Of a stretch of DNA of 64,000 bases, positions 27,098 to 35,330 are shown in pieces. The translations under genes were made by a program, and so were the position numbers. Position 1 is the stretch's first letter, and the number at the start of each line of letters is the position of its first letter. Origin of the DNA: CAWBRT01 sp963814745. GTDB lineage: Bacteria > Acidobacteriota > Terriglobia > Terriglobales > Acidobacteriaceae. The stretch covers positions 62,001 through 126,000 of the forward strand of contig CAWFEA010000019.1 in the NCBI GenBank assembly GCA_963814745.1. The letters are read 5' to 3'. Under the pieces are notes generated by a model. The model ran no database searches and was not told where the DNA came from. It saw nothing but the letters and a program-made list of their open reading frames with translations.

Positions 27098-27616
27098 ATG
27101 AACGAGAGAGTATATGTGGCTCGATCGCTTGACGAGTTTCCTCCGGAATGGGGGCAGGTGGTGAGACGCCCGGCCGGACAGCCATTGTTTCATTCCGACA
27201 TCCTGAACTATTGGGACGGGATCGCCTCCTTCACAATCCCGGGACAGGCCGGCTTGGGGTGGTTCGAATTGACGAGGAGACCTTTTTCCGGCAGTGAAGT
27301 TGAATGCCATCGGTGCACGCCGGAGGCCCTCCTCTGCATTCATGGTAGTGCTCTCTGTCTGGCGGGTGCGCCGGTCCCTGGGGATCAGTTACGGCCGGAT
27401 ACTCTTGAGGCCTTTCATCTGGAAGCGGGACAGGGAATTGTTTTTGTCCCCGGCACATGGCACGCTATTCCATTCCCAGTAAGCGAGCAGGCGGCCTTCT
27501 GGGTGCTATTCCAGAAGGGAACGGAGAAAAGCGACATGAGCATCTTCAACCTAGCCGAGGGACTCGGCATGACCTTTCGCGTAGGGCTGGCGAACCCAGC
27601 CGTAGCAGATCAATAA
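27098..27616 (+). CDS. Ureidoglycolate lyase (AllA)-like cupin protein
   Basis: A 172-residue cupin-type protein. The motif ECHRCTPEALLCIHGSALCL, followed by FHLEAGQGIVFVPGTWHAIP and FPVSEQAAFWVLFQ, follows the pattern of AllA-type ureidoglycolate lyases (RHxxE-like metal site, GTWH). No other allantoin genes are present, so it may act on a different hydroxyacid or as a sugar-binding cupin. The gene starts 15 bases after the dehydrogenase stop, with AGGA near the ATG. Confidence 0.7.
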   Translation: MNERVYVARSLDEFPPEWGQVVRRPAGQPLFHSDILNYWDGIASFTIPGQAGLGWFELTRRPFSGSEVECHRCTPEALLCIHGSALCLAGAPVPGDQLRPDTLEAFHLEAGQGIVFVPGTWHAIPFPVSEQAAFWVLFQKGTEKSDMSIFNLAEGLGMTFRVGLANPAVADQ

Positions 27617-27691
27617 GCAGTCAGGAAAAGCGACGAGCAAGGCACGGCTGAAATACCGAAAGATTTAACCGTAAGGAGCCGCCGATCAATC

Positions 27692-28300
27692 ATGTCCTCT
27701 GCCAACGAAATAGCTCCATTTTCTTTCGATTTTGATCAGTCGTCGGGAATCATCAAGCCTTACCACAATCTGCTGCAGCGTCGTTTGTCCAATATGAGCC
27801 GTATGTTCGCGGACCAGAATGTGGCAGACGCGATGCTTGCGAAGGAGGATGTCCTGCTCTACGAAGTTTATGAGGTTCGGGTGCCCGACGAACACGGTCA
27901 CCTGATGATGTGCAGCAGCATTGTCTATCCGGGAAGGGTGGGAGCGGAATACTTTATGACCAAAGGCCACTTTCACCTGCAGAAAGGCACTGCGGAGGTC
28001 TACCATTGCGTCCGGGGCCGGGGGTTCATGCTGATGGAAACGGAGCGGGGCGAATGGAAAGCAGAACCCATGGCCAAAGGCAGGGCCGTATACGTGCCGC
28101 CATTTTTCGCCCACCGTTCCATCAATGCCGGCGACGAACCTATGATCTCTTTTTGCGTCTACCCTGGAGGCGCAGGTCACGACTACGCTTCCATCGAAAC
28201 TCGTGGCTTTAGAAAATTAATCTTCGAAAGGAATGGCCAGCCTTCCATCGAAGATAATCCGCAATGGCAACCTCGATTGTCGGAAAAGCGATCGTCCTAA
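27692..28300 (+). CDS. Cupin-type phosphoglucose isomerase (archaeal-type cPGI)
   Basis: A 202-residue cupin of the archaeal glucose-6-phosphate isomerase family. It shows SSIVYPGRVGAEYFMTKGHFH with the metal-binding histidines, AEVYHCVRGRGFMLME with the glutamate, YVPPFFAHRSINAGDEPMIS and the late HDYASIETRGF. These enzymes interconvert an aldose and ketose phosphate using a bound metal. Together with the FGGY kinase just upstream this gives a kinase-isomerase pair, suggesting that the sugar ends as a hexose or related phosphate. It is the last gene of the plus operon. Confidence 0.85.
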   Translation: MSSANEIAPFSFDFDQSSGIIKPYHNLLQRRLSNMSRMFADQNVADAMLAKEDVLLYEVYEVRVPDEHGHLMMCSSIVYPGRVGAEYFMTKGHFHLQKGTAEVYHCVRGRGFMLMETERGEWKAEPMAKGRAVYVPPFFAHRSINAGDEPMISFCVYPGGAGHDYASIETRGFRKLIFERNGQPSIEDNPQWQPRLSEKRSS

Positions 28301-28796
28301 TCAATCAAGATCCCCTTCGACGATTGTTTTTGCTGTGATGGATTTTGGCTGAAAGAAGACTCGCAAACGGTAGAAAGGAATAGCGCGTCCCGGTGCCGCG
28401 AGTTAGAACTCCTTGGCCGCCGTACTGCGCCAAGCCCGACCCCTCTATGACGAAGCTCGTTCAATTCTCCCGGTTTGCGAACTTCCGCTGAAGCCATGAA
28501 GCACAATCCGCGGGCTTGTAAGACTCGCTTATTGTTGGCTATTCCTGCAGGATGATGCAACGGATGACCGCCAGCCTTGTAGTCCCGGCGACAACGCCAA
28601 GTGATGCTCTCAGCTACGTTCAGACCCATTGTTCTGAAGCCTTGTCCAAATCAACCGTAGTCCGCATTTACCCTCTTCGGCATGTGGCCATTAATTGGCC
28701 GCTAGGCACTTGCGAAATCGTTGAGGACAAAGTCTGACGATCCACCCGCCAATCGAACAGTTATGTCCGTGCTTTCTCCGGAGCTAAGGAGCACCT
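28301..28796. other. Intergenic boundary between catabolic operon and recombinase module
   Basis: About 500 bases without a supported gene. A 61-codon frame at 28552-28737 has no ribosome site and no recognisable product. No terminator hairpin with a T-run was seen after the cPGI gene. Confidence 0.5.
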
Positions 28797-29441
28797 GTGA
28801 AGGAAAAAGCTGCAATTTACGCTCGGGTATGGTCGCATGAGGAGGATGTATCTGCACAGGTGTGTTATCTCCATCAGCTTGCCCGTCAACGCGGGTTTGA
28901 GGTGGTAGCTGAGTACAACGACATTGCTTCCGGAGCCAAAGCACGGCGCTCCGGACTGGACGCGCTGATAGCAGATGCGAAACAGGGATGTTTTTCGGTT
29001 GTCCTGACTAACAGGTTGGCTTGCCTCAGCAAAGCTATCAAGCATTTGCTCCAGTTGACTGAGCACTTCAAAACTCTCCACATCGACCTGATTTCTGCAC
29101 AGGAGGCTATCGATACATCTACTTCGACCGGGAAGCTCTTCTTTGACGCCATGGCCAGCCTGAACCAATGCGAGAGCGAATTGGTGAAGGAACATATCCG
29201 CGTGGGCTTGAGGCGCAAAAAGTTGGACGGATTCCGGCTCGGCAGGAGGCCCCTCAACACGCCGCATGACTTAATCGTCCGCGACCGTTTGGCTGGAATG
29301 TCGTTGACGCAATGTTCGAAGAAGTATGGCGTGAGCCGAGCGTCGGTCGTGCGGTTCGTGAGAGAGGCACAGCGCCAGTTTGCCGGGTTGGGTCAGTGCC
29401 CGCCTATTGTGGCAAAAGTCGCTGCCGAGTTTGTCGTATGA
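28797..29441 (+). CDS. Serine-recombinase homologue with degenerate active site
   Basis: A 214-residue resolvase/invertase-family protein starting at GTG 28797, with AGGAGCACC just upstream. Most of the fold is there: YARV at residues 8-11, EYNDIASGAKARRSGLDALI, IDTSTSTGKLFFDAMASL and a C-terminal helix-turn-helix (MSLTQCSKKYGVSRASVVRF). The catalytic serine of YARVS is a tryptophan (YARVWS), and the DRxxRS arginine motif is replaced by NRLACLSKA. It therefore should not be able to cut DNA. It is followed by a small gene and then by an intact serine recombinase in the same direction, so it may be a partner or decoy subunit. Confidence 0.85.
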   Translation: MKEKAAIYARVWSHEEDVSAQVCYLHQLARQRGFEVVAEYNDIASGAKARRSGLDALIADAKQGCFSVVLTNRLACLSKAIKHLLQLTEHFKTLHIDLISAQEAIDTSTSTGKLFFDAMASLNQCESELVKEHIRVGLRRKKLDGFRLGRRPLNTPHDLIVRDRLAGMSLTQCSKKYGVSRASVVRFVREAQRQFAGLGQCPPIVAKVAAEFVV

Positions 29442-29451
29442 GGAAGAGAGC

Positions 29452-29742
29452 ATGAAAACTTCGACTATTCAGTTCAAATTTCGTCGCCCAAGCGGGGCAC
29501 CGTCCCACGCCCCCAGTGAGGCTATGCAAGATGCGCTCCGCCGCCTCAGTCAGGCTGAAGAAATGCAGCCGCTGCTGAAAAAGGCCCAAGCTGCGGGGCG
29601 CGAGGTCGTCATCGAGGTCTTTCACAGCAAAGACGGTCAGCCGCTGCTGATACACACGGCACTCATGCCGGAAGCGTCCGAATCTCCGCCCCAGCACAGA
29701 GGATTATGCGAGTCGCATTGTATGCCAGAGTTTCAACGCTAA
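29452..29742 (+). CDS. Small protein between two serine recombinases
   Basis: A 96-residue protein with a GAGGAAGAGAG ribosome site directly before ATG 29452. It has a basic start (IQFKFRRPSG), a helical middle (ALRRLSQAEEMQPLLKKAQ) and a beta-like REVVIEVFHSKDGQPLLIH. It starts 11 bases after the first recombinase and its end overlaps the second recombinase start by 37 bases, so the three are co-translated. No family recognised; it could be a recombination-directionality or repressor-type partner. Confidence 0.6.
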   Translation: MKTSTIQFKFRRPSGAPSHAPSEAMQDALRRLSQAEEMQPLLKKAQAAGREVVIEVFHSKDGQPLLIHTALMPEASESPPQHRGLCESHCMPEFQR

Positions 29743-30284
29743 ACGGCCAGCACCCCGAAATGCAGTTGTCCGAGTTGTGTGAGTACTCCGCCCGCTGCGG
29801 ATGGCAGGTCGCTGGCGAATATGTCGATGAAGGCGTGTCCGGCTCGAAAGACTCCCGCCTGGCATTGAACCGCCTGATGGCCGATGCCCACCGCCGTCGC
29901 TTCGACATCGTCGCGTGTTGGAAGGTTGACCGCTTCGGAAGGTCGCTGAAGCACCTGGTGAATGCCCTCGCCGATCTCGACTCCTATGGCGTGGCGTTCG
30001 TGAGCCTGAGGGATAACCTCGATCTTAGTACGCCGACCGGGCGGCTCATGTTCCAGATTATCGGGGCGATGGCCGAGTTCGAACTGTCACTGACGAAAGA
30101 ACGGGTGAAGAGTGGGCTGGTCAACGCCCGCGCTAACGGCAAACAGCTTGGTCGCCCTCGCCGGGTGGTAAGCCACGCCCAACTGATTCAAATGAAGGCC
30201 GAGGGCGCGAGCATCCGGGAGATCGCAACCAGGTTGGGCATCAGCTACGGCACCGTCCGTATGCGGCTCCAGCAGGTGAGCTAA
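29706..30284 (+). CDS. Serine recombinase (resolvase/invertase family)
   Basis: A 192-residue small serine recombinase with an intact catalytic domain: LYARVSTLNGQHPEMQ with the nucleophile serine near residue 10, GVSGSKDSRLALNRL, WKVDRFGRSLKHLV with the catalytic arginine pair, and LSTPTGRLMFQIIGAMAEFE. A helix-turn-helix of the Hin type ends the protein (ASIREIATRLGISYGTVRMR). It would invert or resolve DNA segments at a pair of sites; no site pair was recognised nearby. It overlaps the upstream small gene. Confidence 0.92.
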   Translation: MRVALYARVSTLNGQHPEMQLSELCEYSARCGWQVAGEYVDEGVSGSKDSRLALNRLMADAHRRRFDIVACWKVDRFGRSLKHLVNALADLDSYGVAFVSLRDNLDLSTPTGRLMFQIIGAMAEFELSLTKERVKSGLVNARANGKQLGRPRRVVSHAQLIQMKAEGASIREIATRLGISYGTVRMRLQQVS

Positions 30285-30322
30285 AAACTCTCGCTCCGGG
30301 ATAGCCTGCGCACCCCCCAATC

Positions 30323-31129
30323 TAGAGCTGTTTCATAGTTGCTGTATCCCATACCCGCAGTAGCGGAAAAACGCTCGCGCATTTTGGGGCGTAATGGCAG
30401 CCAGGGCCTGGGCGATCGCTGGTTCGAGCTGTTCCAGCACGCGGGCTTTCACGCCCCGCAACCGTTGTTTCAGCTTGGACCAAGCTTGCTCGATGGGATT
30501 GAAGTCGGGCGAGTACGGGGGCAGATAAAGCAGTTGCGCACCGCGGCTTTCGACGAGTTGGCGGACGCCTTCGACTTTGTGGGCACCCAAGTTGTCCAGG
30601 ATTACGATATGCCCCGGTTCCAGCCGCGGCACCAGCACCTGCTCCACGAAGGCGAGAAAGACGTCGCCATCGGTAGGCGATTCAATGGTCATGCTGGCAA
30701 GCACGCCGGCGGTGGTCAGCGCGGCCAAGACGGTCAGGGTGCGCCAGTGACCGGCGGGAACCGCTTCGGAGACGCGCTCGGGGCGCGGTGCCCAACCATA
30801 GCGGCGCGTCATTTCCGTGGTCACGCCGCTTTCGTCAAGAAACACCAGACAAGCGGGATCAACTTCGCGTACCTGCTCCCACCAGCCCTGCCGGCGCCAG
30901 AGGTTCTCCCCGCTGTCTTGTTCTTGCGCCCGGAGCGATTTTTTTTATGCCGCAAGCCCAGTCGCTGCAGCCAGACCCACAATCGCGATCGGCTGATGCC
31001 GACACCCGTCCTCGCGGCGAGTCGCAGCTGCAGTTCGGCCAAGTTCAGATCGGGCTGTTGCCGGAGAGCGGAACGCAACTGCTGCTCCACGGCAGCCGTC
31101 AACCGGCTGGCGAAGAGTCCGGCAGGCAT
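30323..31129 (-). mobile_element. IS630-family insertion sequence, truncated at its 5' (right) end
   Basis: The left terminal sequence tagagctgtttcatag begins at 30323, with TA at the edge. The transposase reads on the minus strand in two frames: helix-turn-helix part from 31129, and the catalytic part to 30333. The right terminal repeat and the first part of the transposase are missing; at 31129 the sequence passes directly into a tssM fragment. The end is nearly the same as the arms of the element at 1346-1480. Confidence 0.8.
30333..31129 (-). pseudogene. IS630-family transposase (two frames joined at an A8 run, N-terminus cut)
   Basis: The upstream frame (from 31129) carries the second helix-turn-helix segment (LRLAARTGVGISRSRLWVWL, QRLGLRHKK). 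The downstream frame carries the DDE core: VFLDESGVTTEMTRRYGW, VILDNLGAHKVEGVRQLV and LPPYSPDFNPIEQAWSKLK, with D, D and E in place. The switch occurs at eight A residues (complement of 30939-30946), where a -1 slip joins the frames. Such A-runs are used by many insertion sequences for programmed frameshifting or transcriptional slippage. The N-terminal 50 or so residues are missing because the element is truncated at 31129. Confidence 0.85.
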
Positions 31130-32006
31130 GAATGATCAGAACGCGGTCGGCCAAGTGCGGTCCAGCGTCATGGGCGCAATGCAAGCGTCCAAACAGGTCG
31201 AACAGGGCTTCAAGCCCGACCGCGTAGCTCAAGTTGACCTGATCACCGCCGCCTTGATGGAAGCGCCGATCAAGGCCGCAGAGGGAATTCTCAGACCTCC
31301 GGGATTGGATGGCGGAGCCGTCAAGTCGCTGTGCTCCAGCTTCGCGCAAGTCACTGGCAAGTTCCCGTTTAATGCGCAAAGCAAGGTTATGGCCAGCGTC
31401 GCTGAAGTCAACGCGTTGTTTCAGCCAGGCTCCGGCGCCATATGGACGTTTTACGATGCGCACCTGAAGAGCTTCGTTGTGAAGCAGGGCTCGGAGTTCG
31501 TGGTGAATCCCGCCAGTGGCGCAAAGATCAGTCCTGGTTTTATCGCCTTCTTCAATCGTGCTGCCGCGTTCAGCTCCACTGTCTATCCCGAGGGTCCGAA
31601 TCCGCAATTGCGCTTCACTCTCAAGGCATATGCCGTTGCCGGAATCGAGGCCCTGACTTTCGAAATGAACGGCCAGACCTTGTCCACACCCGAGACACCG
31701 AAACAGTTTGTGTGGACCGGCAGCGACATGGGCCAAGTGCGAGTGACTGGGAAACTGGGTGGCACGGAAGTCGGAATCTTGAATTACAGTGGCACGTGGG
31801 CGCCGTTTCAGTTTTTTTCGGAAGCAGACCGGTGGCAAGGTTCAGGCACGACAAGTGTTGTCGAATGGGTGCCGAAGAGCGGCCTCAGCGCTCAGCCTAT
31901 GATGATCGGCGGCAAGCCCTTAACACTTCGTTACGATGTCGAGTTGGCGGGCGCGCCTGTTTTCAACAAAGCGTTTCTTGGTGGACTGCGATGCACCGCG
32001 AATTGA
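31128..32006 (+). pseudogene. Type VI secretion TssM (IcmF/VasK) C-terminal fragment
   Basis: About 292 residues in one frame match the C-terminal part of TssM: AQVTGKFPFN, VAEVNALFQPGSGAIWTFYD, a GFIAFFNRAAAFSSTVYPEG segment, LTFEMNGQTLSTPETPKQFV and a WTGSDMG stretch. Whole TssM is an inner-membrane protein of about 1100-1200 residues that braces the secretion channel. Here the membrane helices and NTPase-like part are absent; the frame begins at the edge of the truncated IS630. No other type VI genes remain nearby, so this is a relic. Confidence 0.7.
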
Positions 32007-32221
32007 AGATACATGGAGGGTTGGTAGCGCAATATCAGGCTGAGCAGAATGCAGTTGCCAAATGCAGCCTTTATCTGAGTACGGAGAAACCGGAGCGCGG
32101 GCTCGAATAACCAAAGCAGACGCTACAGTCTGCAGCTTCATTCACAGAGTTCGCAGACCTGACTCAGAAAGGACCTGTCGCATCCGGTATCGCACGATCA
32201 CAGTTGCGAGGGAACTTGACT

Positions 32222-32473
32222 TTAGAGCTCCTCAGAGACTGTCACAATCGGAGAAGTCCGAATCGCTGTCGGTCCATTCGCTTCAAACGACTCAGTTACG
32301 ATCAAGACATTGCGGCCTATCTCGAGAGTAGGCCACATCCTCAGCTTGCTCTTTTCGCTGAAAATCCGTCCCGAAGTTTCAGTCCTGCTCTCCCTCTCCC
32401 AAGTCATAGCTCCCTGATCGAACCGATAAACGCTTCCGGTTTTTGTTCTTGCCCGAACTATCTGGCCTGCCAT
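32222..32473 (-). CDS. Small hypothetical protein
   Basis: An 83-residue minus frame with GAGG five bases before ATG 32473. It reads as a compact beta-rich protein (MAGQIVRARTKTGSVYRFDQ, then WPTLEIGRNVLIVTESF, TSPIVTVSEEL). No family recognised. It is surrounded by non-coding sequence on both sides in the decayed region after the tssM fragment, so it may be the only functional small gene there or a leftover. Confidence 0.4.
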   Translation of the reverse strand: MAGQIVRARTKTGSVYRFDQGAMTWERESRTETSGRIFSEKSKLRMWPTLEIGRNVLIVTESFEANGPTAIRTSPIVTVSEEL

Positions 32474-32844
32474 ATCAGCCTCATCAATCATCAGACTTGC
32501 ATACGCGAGAAGACTTTTCCGACGTACGCGCCCAAGTTAACTCCAGTAAAATTCGCCTGCAAGTTACGAATGTTCGGATGACTGCACTCAGACGCACCTT
32601 TTCGCTAGAACGTATTTCAAAATATTGACAATCTTGGTTCCTGGCAGTCGCGGAAACCCCATTTGAGCGGCATTTCGAGCGATCACTCGAACCTAGAAGA
32701 CGGTTTGTAGAGTCAAGATGTGGCGCGATGGTGTAGGTGGCCGCCTATCCCTATGCTGGACATATTATTCTTCGCGTGTGTCTGGCATGCGAGACACTGT
32801 CTGCCCCGGCTCGGATCTTGGAACCTCGCAGAAGACACACGGTG
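32474..32844. other. Intergenic, no gene seen
   Basis: About 370 bases; with 32007-32221 it flanks the small minus-strand gene. No convincing frame, repeat or RNA structure was recognised. Confidence 0.5.
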
Positions 32845-33654
32845 ATGAAGAGTATCGGGAAGGTACTTGGAGCTATTACTCGCTGGAGCATGGCGATCAT
32901 CGCATGCATCTCCTTCGCCCAGTTTCTGTTGCTGATTGGTGTTGGAACAAAACGGGCACAAACTCTCGCGGGAGAAACTCTTGGAAGAGCACTTCTCTGC
33001 GGTGCGGTTGCCGCATTTTGGTTTTACCGGAATAGGAAAAGCAGTCTCATGGCGGCGGGGGAACGACAAATTCTGACGGCAAAAGATGAGAAACAACAAT
33101 CAGTTGACCCGCCACAAAGCCGCACAACTTCCGGCAGCGAGGAAGCTCCGGTAATAAAACGGGGCTGGGATACCGATGATGCCTTGGCGGTGCTGTACGA
33201 GGCCATAGCGGTCACTGAAACGTCGGGGCAGACAACGAACTCACAACAAGCCGCGGCGACTTCGACAGCAGCGCAGGTTGAGCACCCCACGGTCGTCGAT
33301 GGCGGTGATATCGCACCAATGCCTCGCGGACCCATGACCATTCCCCGTAGTTCAAAAACAGGCCGAAATTGGTTTGTTTGTGCTTTGGCCCTACTCATTG
33401 GGACTGTGATTTTGGCGCTGTGGTACGACAAACAGAAGCAGGAGAGACGCGACATAGAAATGGCCGCCGCTATGGCTGACTCGCTTCGTTCCAAACAGAC
33501 CGACACATCTGCCAACGCAGCCACCCAAAATGACCAGGATCCTTACGCAAAGTATGGGGGAAGTACTATTCCTCAAACAACAGGTGACGCGCCAGCCAAG
33601 GACGGCCGGCGCATCCTTTCTGCCCCCGGTCCGGTGGCTGCCATCAGGATCTGA
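32845..33654 (+). CDS. Hypothetical membrane protein
   Basis: A 269-residue protein with two membrane segments near the start (about residues 10-30, RWSMAIIACISFAQFLLLIG, and 40-54, LLCGAVAAFWFY), a long polar region rich in Ser, Thr, Gln and Ala (residues 65-170), a third membrane segment (FVCALALLIGTVILALW, about 180-200) and a charged tail. No domain recognised. ATG 32845 was preferred to the first codon of the longer frame because it starts right before the first membrane segment. The last 82 bases overlap the end of the convergent gene at 33573, which suggests that one of the two C-termini is a read-through into the other. Confidence 0.45.
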   Translation: MKSIGKVLGAITRWSMAIIACISFAQFLLLIGVGTKRAQTLAGETLGRALLCGAVAAFWFYRNRKSSLMAAGERQILTAKDEKQQSVDPPQSRTTSGSEEAPVIKRGWDTDDALAVLYEAIAVTETSGQTTNSQQAAATSTAAQVEHPTVVDGGDIAPMPRGPMTIPRSSKTGRNWFVCALALLIGTVILALWYDKQKQERRDIEMAAAMADSLRSKQTDTSANAATQNDQDPYAKYGGSTIPQTTGDAPAKDGRRILSAPGPVAAIRI

Positions 33655-34469
33655 TGCAGGTCATCCCAGATGAAGCCGCGATACATCCCAAATCCGGGCT
33701 GTACCGGAAGCGACGTCTGCCCCGCCTGAACTGCCGCCGCGGCATAGCCGCTTACAGTCCCGTCAAACTCCAGGTCGCAGCTCGCGCGCAGTGGCCTTGC
33801 GGCAACCACCGGATTCCACGCGACATCGATAGTAAATGCGCCGGTCGTCCTTATTTTGTTGAACTGGCTCATCATCACCATAACCGGGAGTTGCACGGCG
33901 AGATTGCCGAGGCGGTCAGACAGCGCGGCGAGAGTAATCGGAACAAACTCTCTTATGCTCGCCGACAGCTCCTGCAAGCGTCGGGAATCATCAAACAACG
34001 GCTTCAGTGCCTTCTTTTCCGTATCCGACCATTCGAATACATGAGACCCATTCCAGAAGTTGTTCTTGAGAACCTTGTTCCAAGCAACACTCGTTGTGGA
34101 GTCCGGCGGGATGAACTGTTCCGGAACCTCACGCAGCTTGCCGACGTAGAGCACCTCGCCGGAGGCGGACCATTCCCCCGTTTCGACCATCGCGCTCAGT
34201 GAAGGCAGTAGATCAGCAATTGGACGAGTGTATCGCGCGACACCAAACGTCCATCCAGGAAGGGATTTCAGTTTGATCCTGTTCGGATTTAGGTATTGCG
34301 TCGGCTTCGGTGTCTGGTTCTGTCGAGCCTCGGCAACGAGGATGGTGAAGACGTTGAAAGGCCGTTTGGGTCCGTCTTCCACCGCGAAGAATTCCGTAGC
34401 TTCAAAATGAGTATAGGTGCCGATCACACCAGGCGCGAGTAGTGAGGCGAACGGAGCCATCTCGTCCAT
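33573..34469 (-). CDS. Hypothetical protein, possibly VPA1262-like N-terminal domain, truncated
   Basis: A 298-residue minus frame. Its central block (GEVLYVGKLREVPEQFIPP, VLKNNFWNGSHVFEWSDTEK, LSDRLGNLAVQLPVMVMMS, FTIDVAWNP) and the RGFIWDDLHQILMAATG segment recall the VPA1262 family, long proteins of unknown function often found in mobile or defence islands. The match is from memory and not secure. Family-like sequence stops after AATG near 33640, and the last 25 residues run antisense to the membrane protein gene, so the C-terminal part seems lost. It lies among other broken island genes. Confidence 0.5.
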   Translation of the reverse strand: MDEMAPFASLLAPGVIGTYTHFEATEFFAVEDGPKRPFNVFTILVAEARQNQTPKPTQYLNPNRIKLKSLPGWTFGVARYTRPIADLLPSLSAMVETGEWSASGEVLYVGKLREVPEQFIPPDSTTSVAWNKVLKNNFWNGSHVFEWSDTEKKALKPLFDDSRRLQELSASIREFVPITLAALSDRLGNLAVQLPVMVMMSQFNKIRTTGAFTIDVAWNPVVAARPLRASCDLEFDGTVSGYAAAAVQAGQTSLPVQPGFGMYRGFIWDDLHQILMAATGPGAERMRRPSLAGASPVV

Positions 34470-34562
34470 CCTACGACTTATTTAGAGTAGTCAAGAATTT
34501 CCTTTTTGCCTGGAAAAACGCCACCATTGTACATCTCCTTCGCCTGTTCGTGAGAATTGGGA

Positions 34563-35330
34563 CTACGCATTATTTTTGAAGTTCATCGTCTCGTTCAAGA
34601 TTTCATCCAGCTTGGAGCCCTCTACCAGCTTGAAATGCTCGTTCCAATGGGCGGTAACCCAGAGCATGTACTTGGTGCCATAAACGAGGATCGGGCCGAT
34701 CAGGCGATCTGTTTGGATTTGAATCTGCTCCTCAGCCTTTTCGAGCAACAGACCGCATGCCGAACAATGTGCAATGTTCGAGAGCAAGCGATAGTCTTGA
34801 TCGTACGTATCCCGGAATCCAATTTCTGTCGCAAGCTCACGAAAGTTCAAACCAGACCAGTAGGGATGGGGCTTGTTGTTCTTAAAGCGGAGCCAATTTT
34901 TGTGCCGATTGTATTGCTCCTCCCACCACTTGCGCTGTTGTTTCGGCATGGTGATTGCACCAGAAGGCTCCTTGGCGTAATGCCAGAATTGAGCGAGGTA
35001 CATCCGGCCCCGATTTTCTTTCTCCGCATCATCCTTACAGAGATACCCAACCTGGAGCGCGATCTCCAAGAGGCGACGGCTATGGTCGCTGCGTCTTCGC
35101 CATGGCCGAGGGCGCACAAGGGGTATAGCGACCCGTGGGATTTGAATGCTTCGATGAACAGCAGGTCCAGAGCACGGGTGAAGCTACACTCAACATTCCT
35201 GTCTTTCAGACCAACCTCTTCTAAGAGGCTGGCTAGATGGAGCCACACTTTGAAGGCAGGACGGTTTCGGTCGATTCCCAAACTATAGTGTGTCGAAACA
35301 CGGGGCGGGCGGGCAGCTATGCATACGCAC
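34563..35330 (-). pseudogene. DUF5677-like protein, frameshifted and truncated
   Basis: Two minus frames make one protein: SLYPLCALGHGEDAATIAVA in the upstream frame joins SRRLLEIALQVGYLCKDD in the downstream frame if one base near 35082 is corrected. The rest (YRLLSNIAHCSACGLLL and the C-terminal helix bundle) fits the DUF5677 pattern, a helical family of unknown function with a conserved histidine, often near defence or mobile genes. The upstream end stops where the RepB-like gene begins, so the N-terminus may be lost too. Family assignment is tentative. Confidence 0.45.

Noticed and set aside
28552..28737. 61-codon plus-strand frame after the cPGI gene
   Set aside because: No ribosome site, no family resemblance, and it lies in a spacer between unrelated modules.
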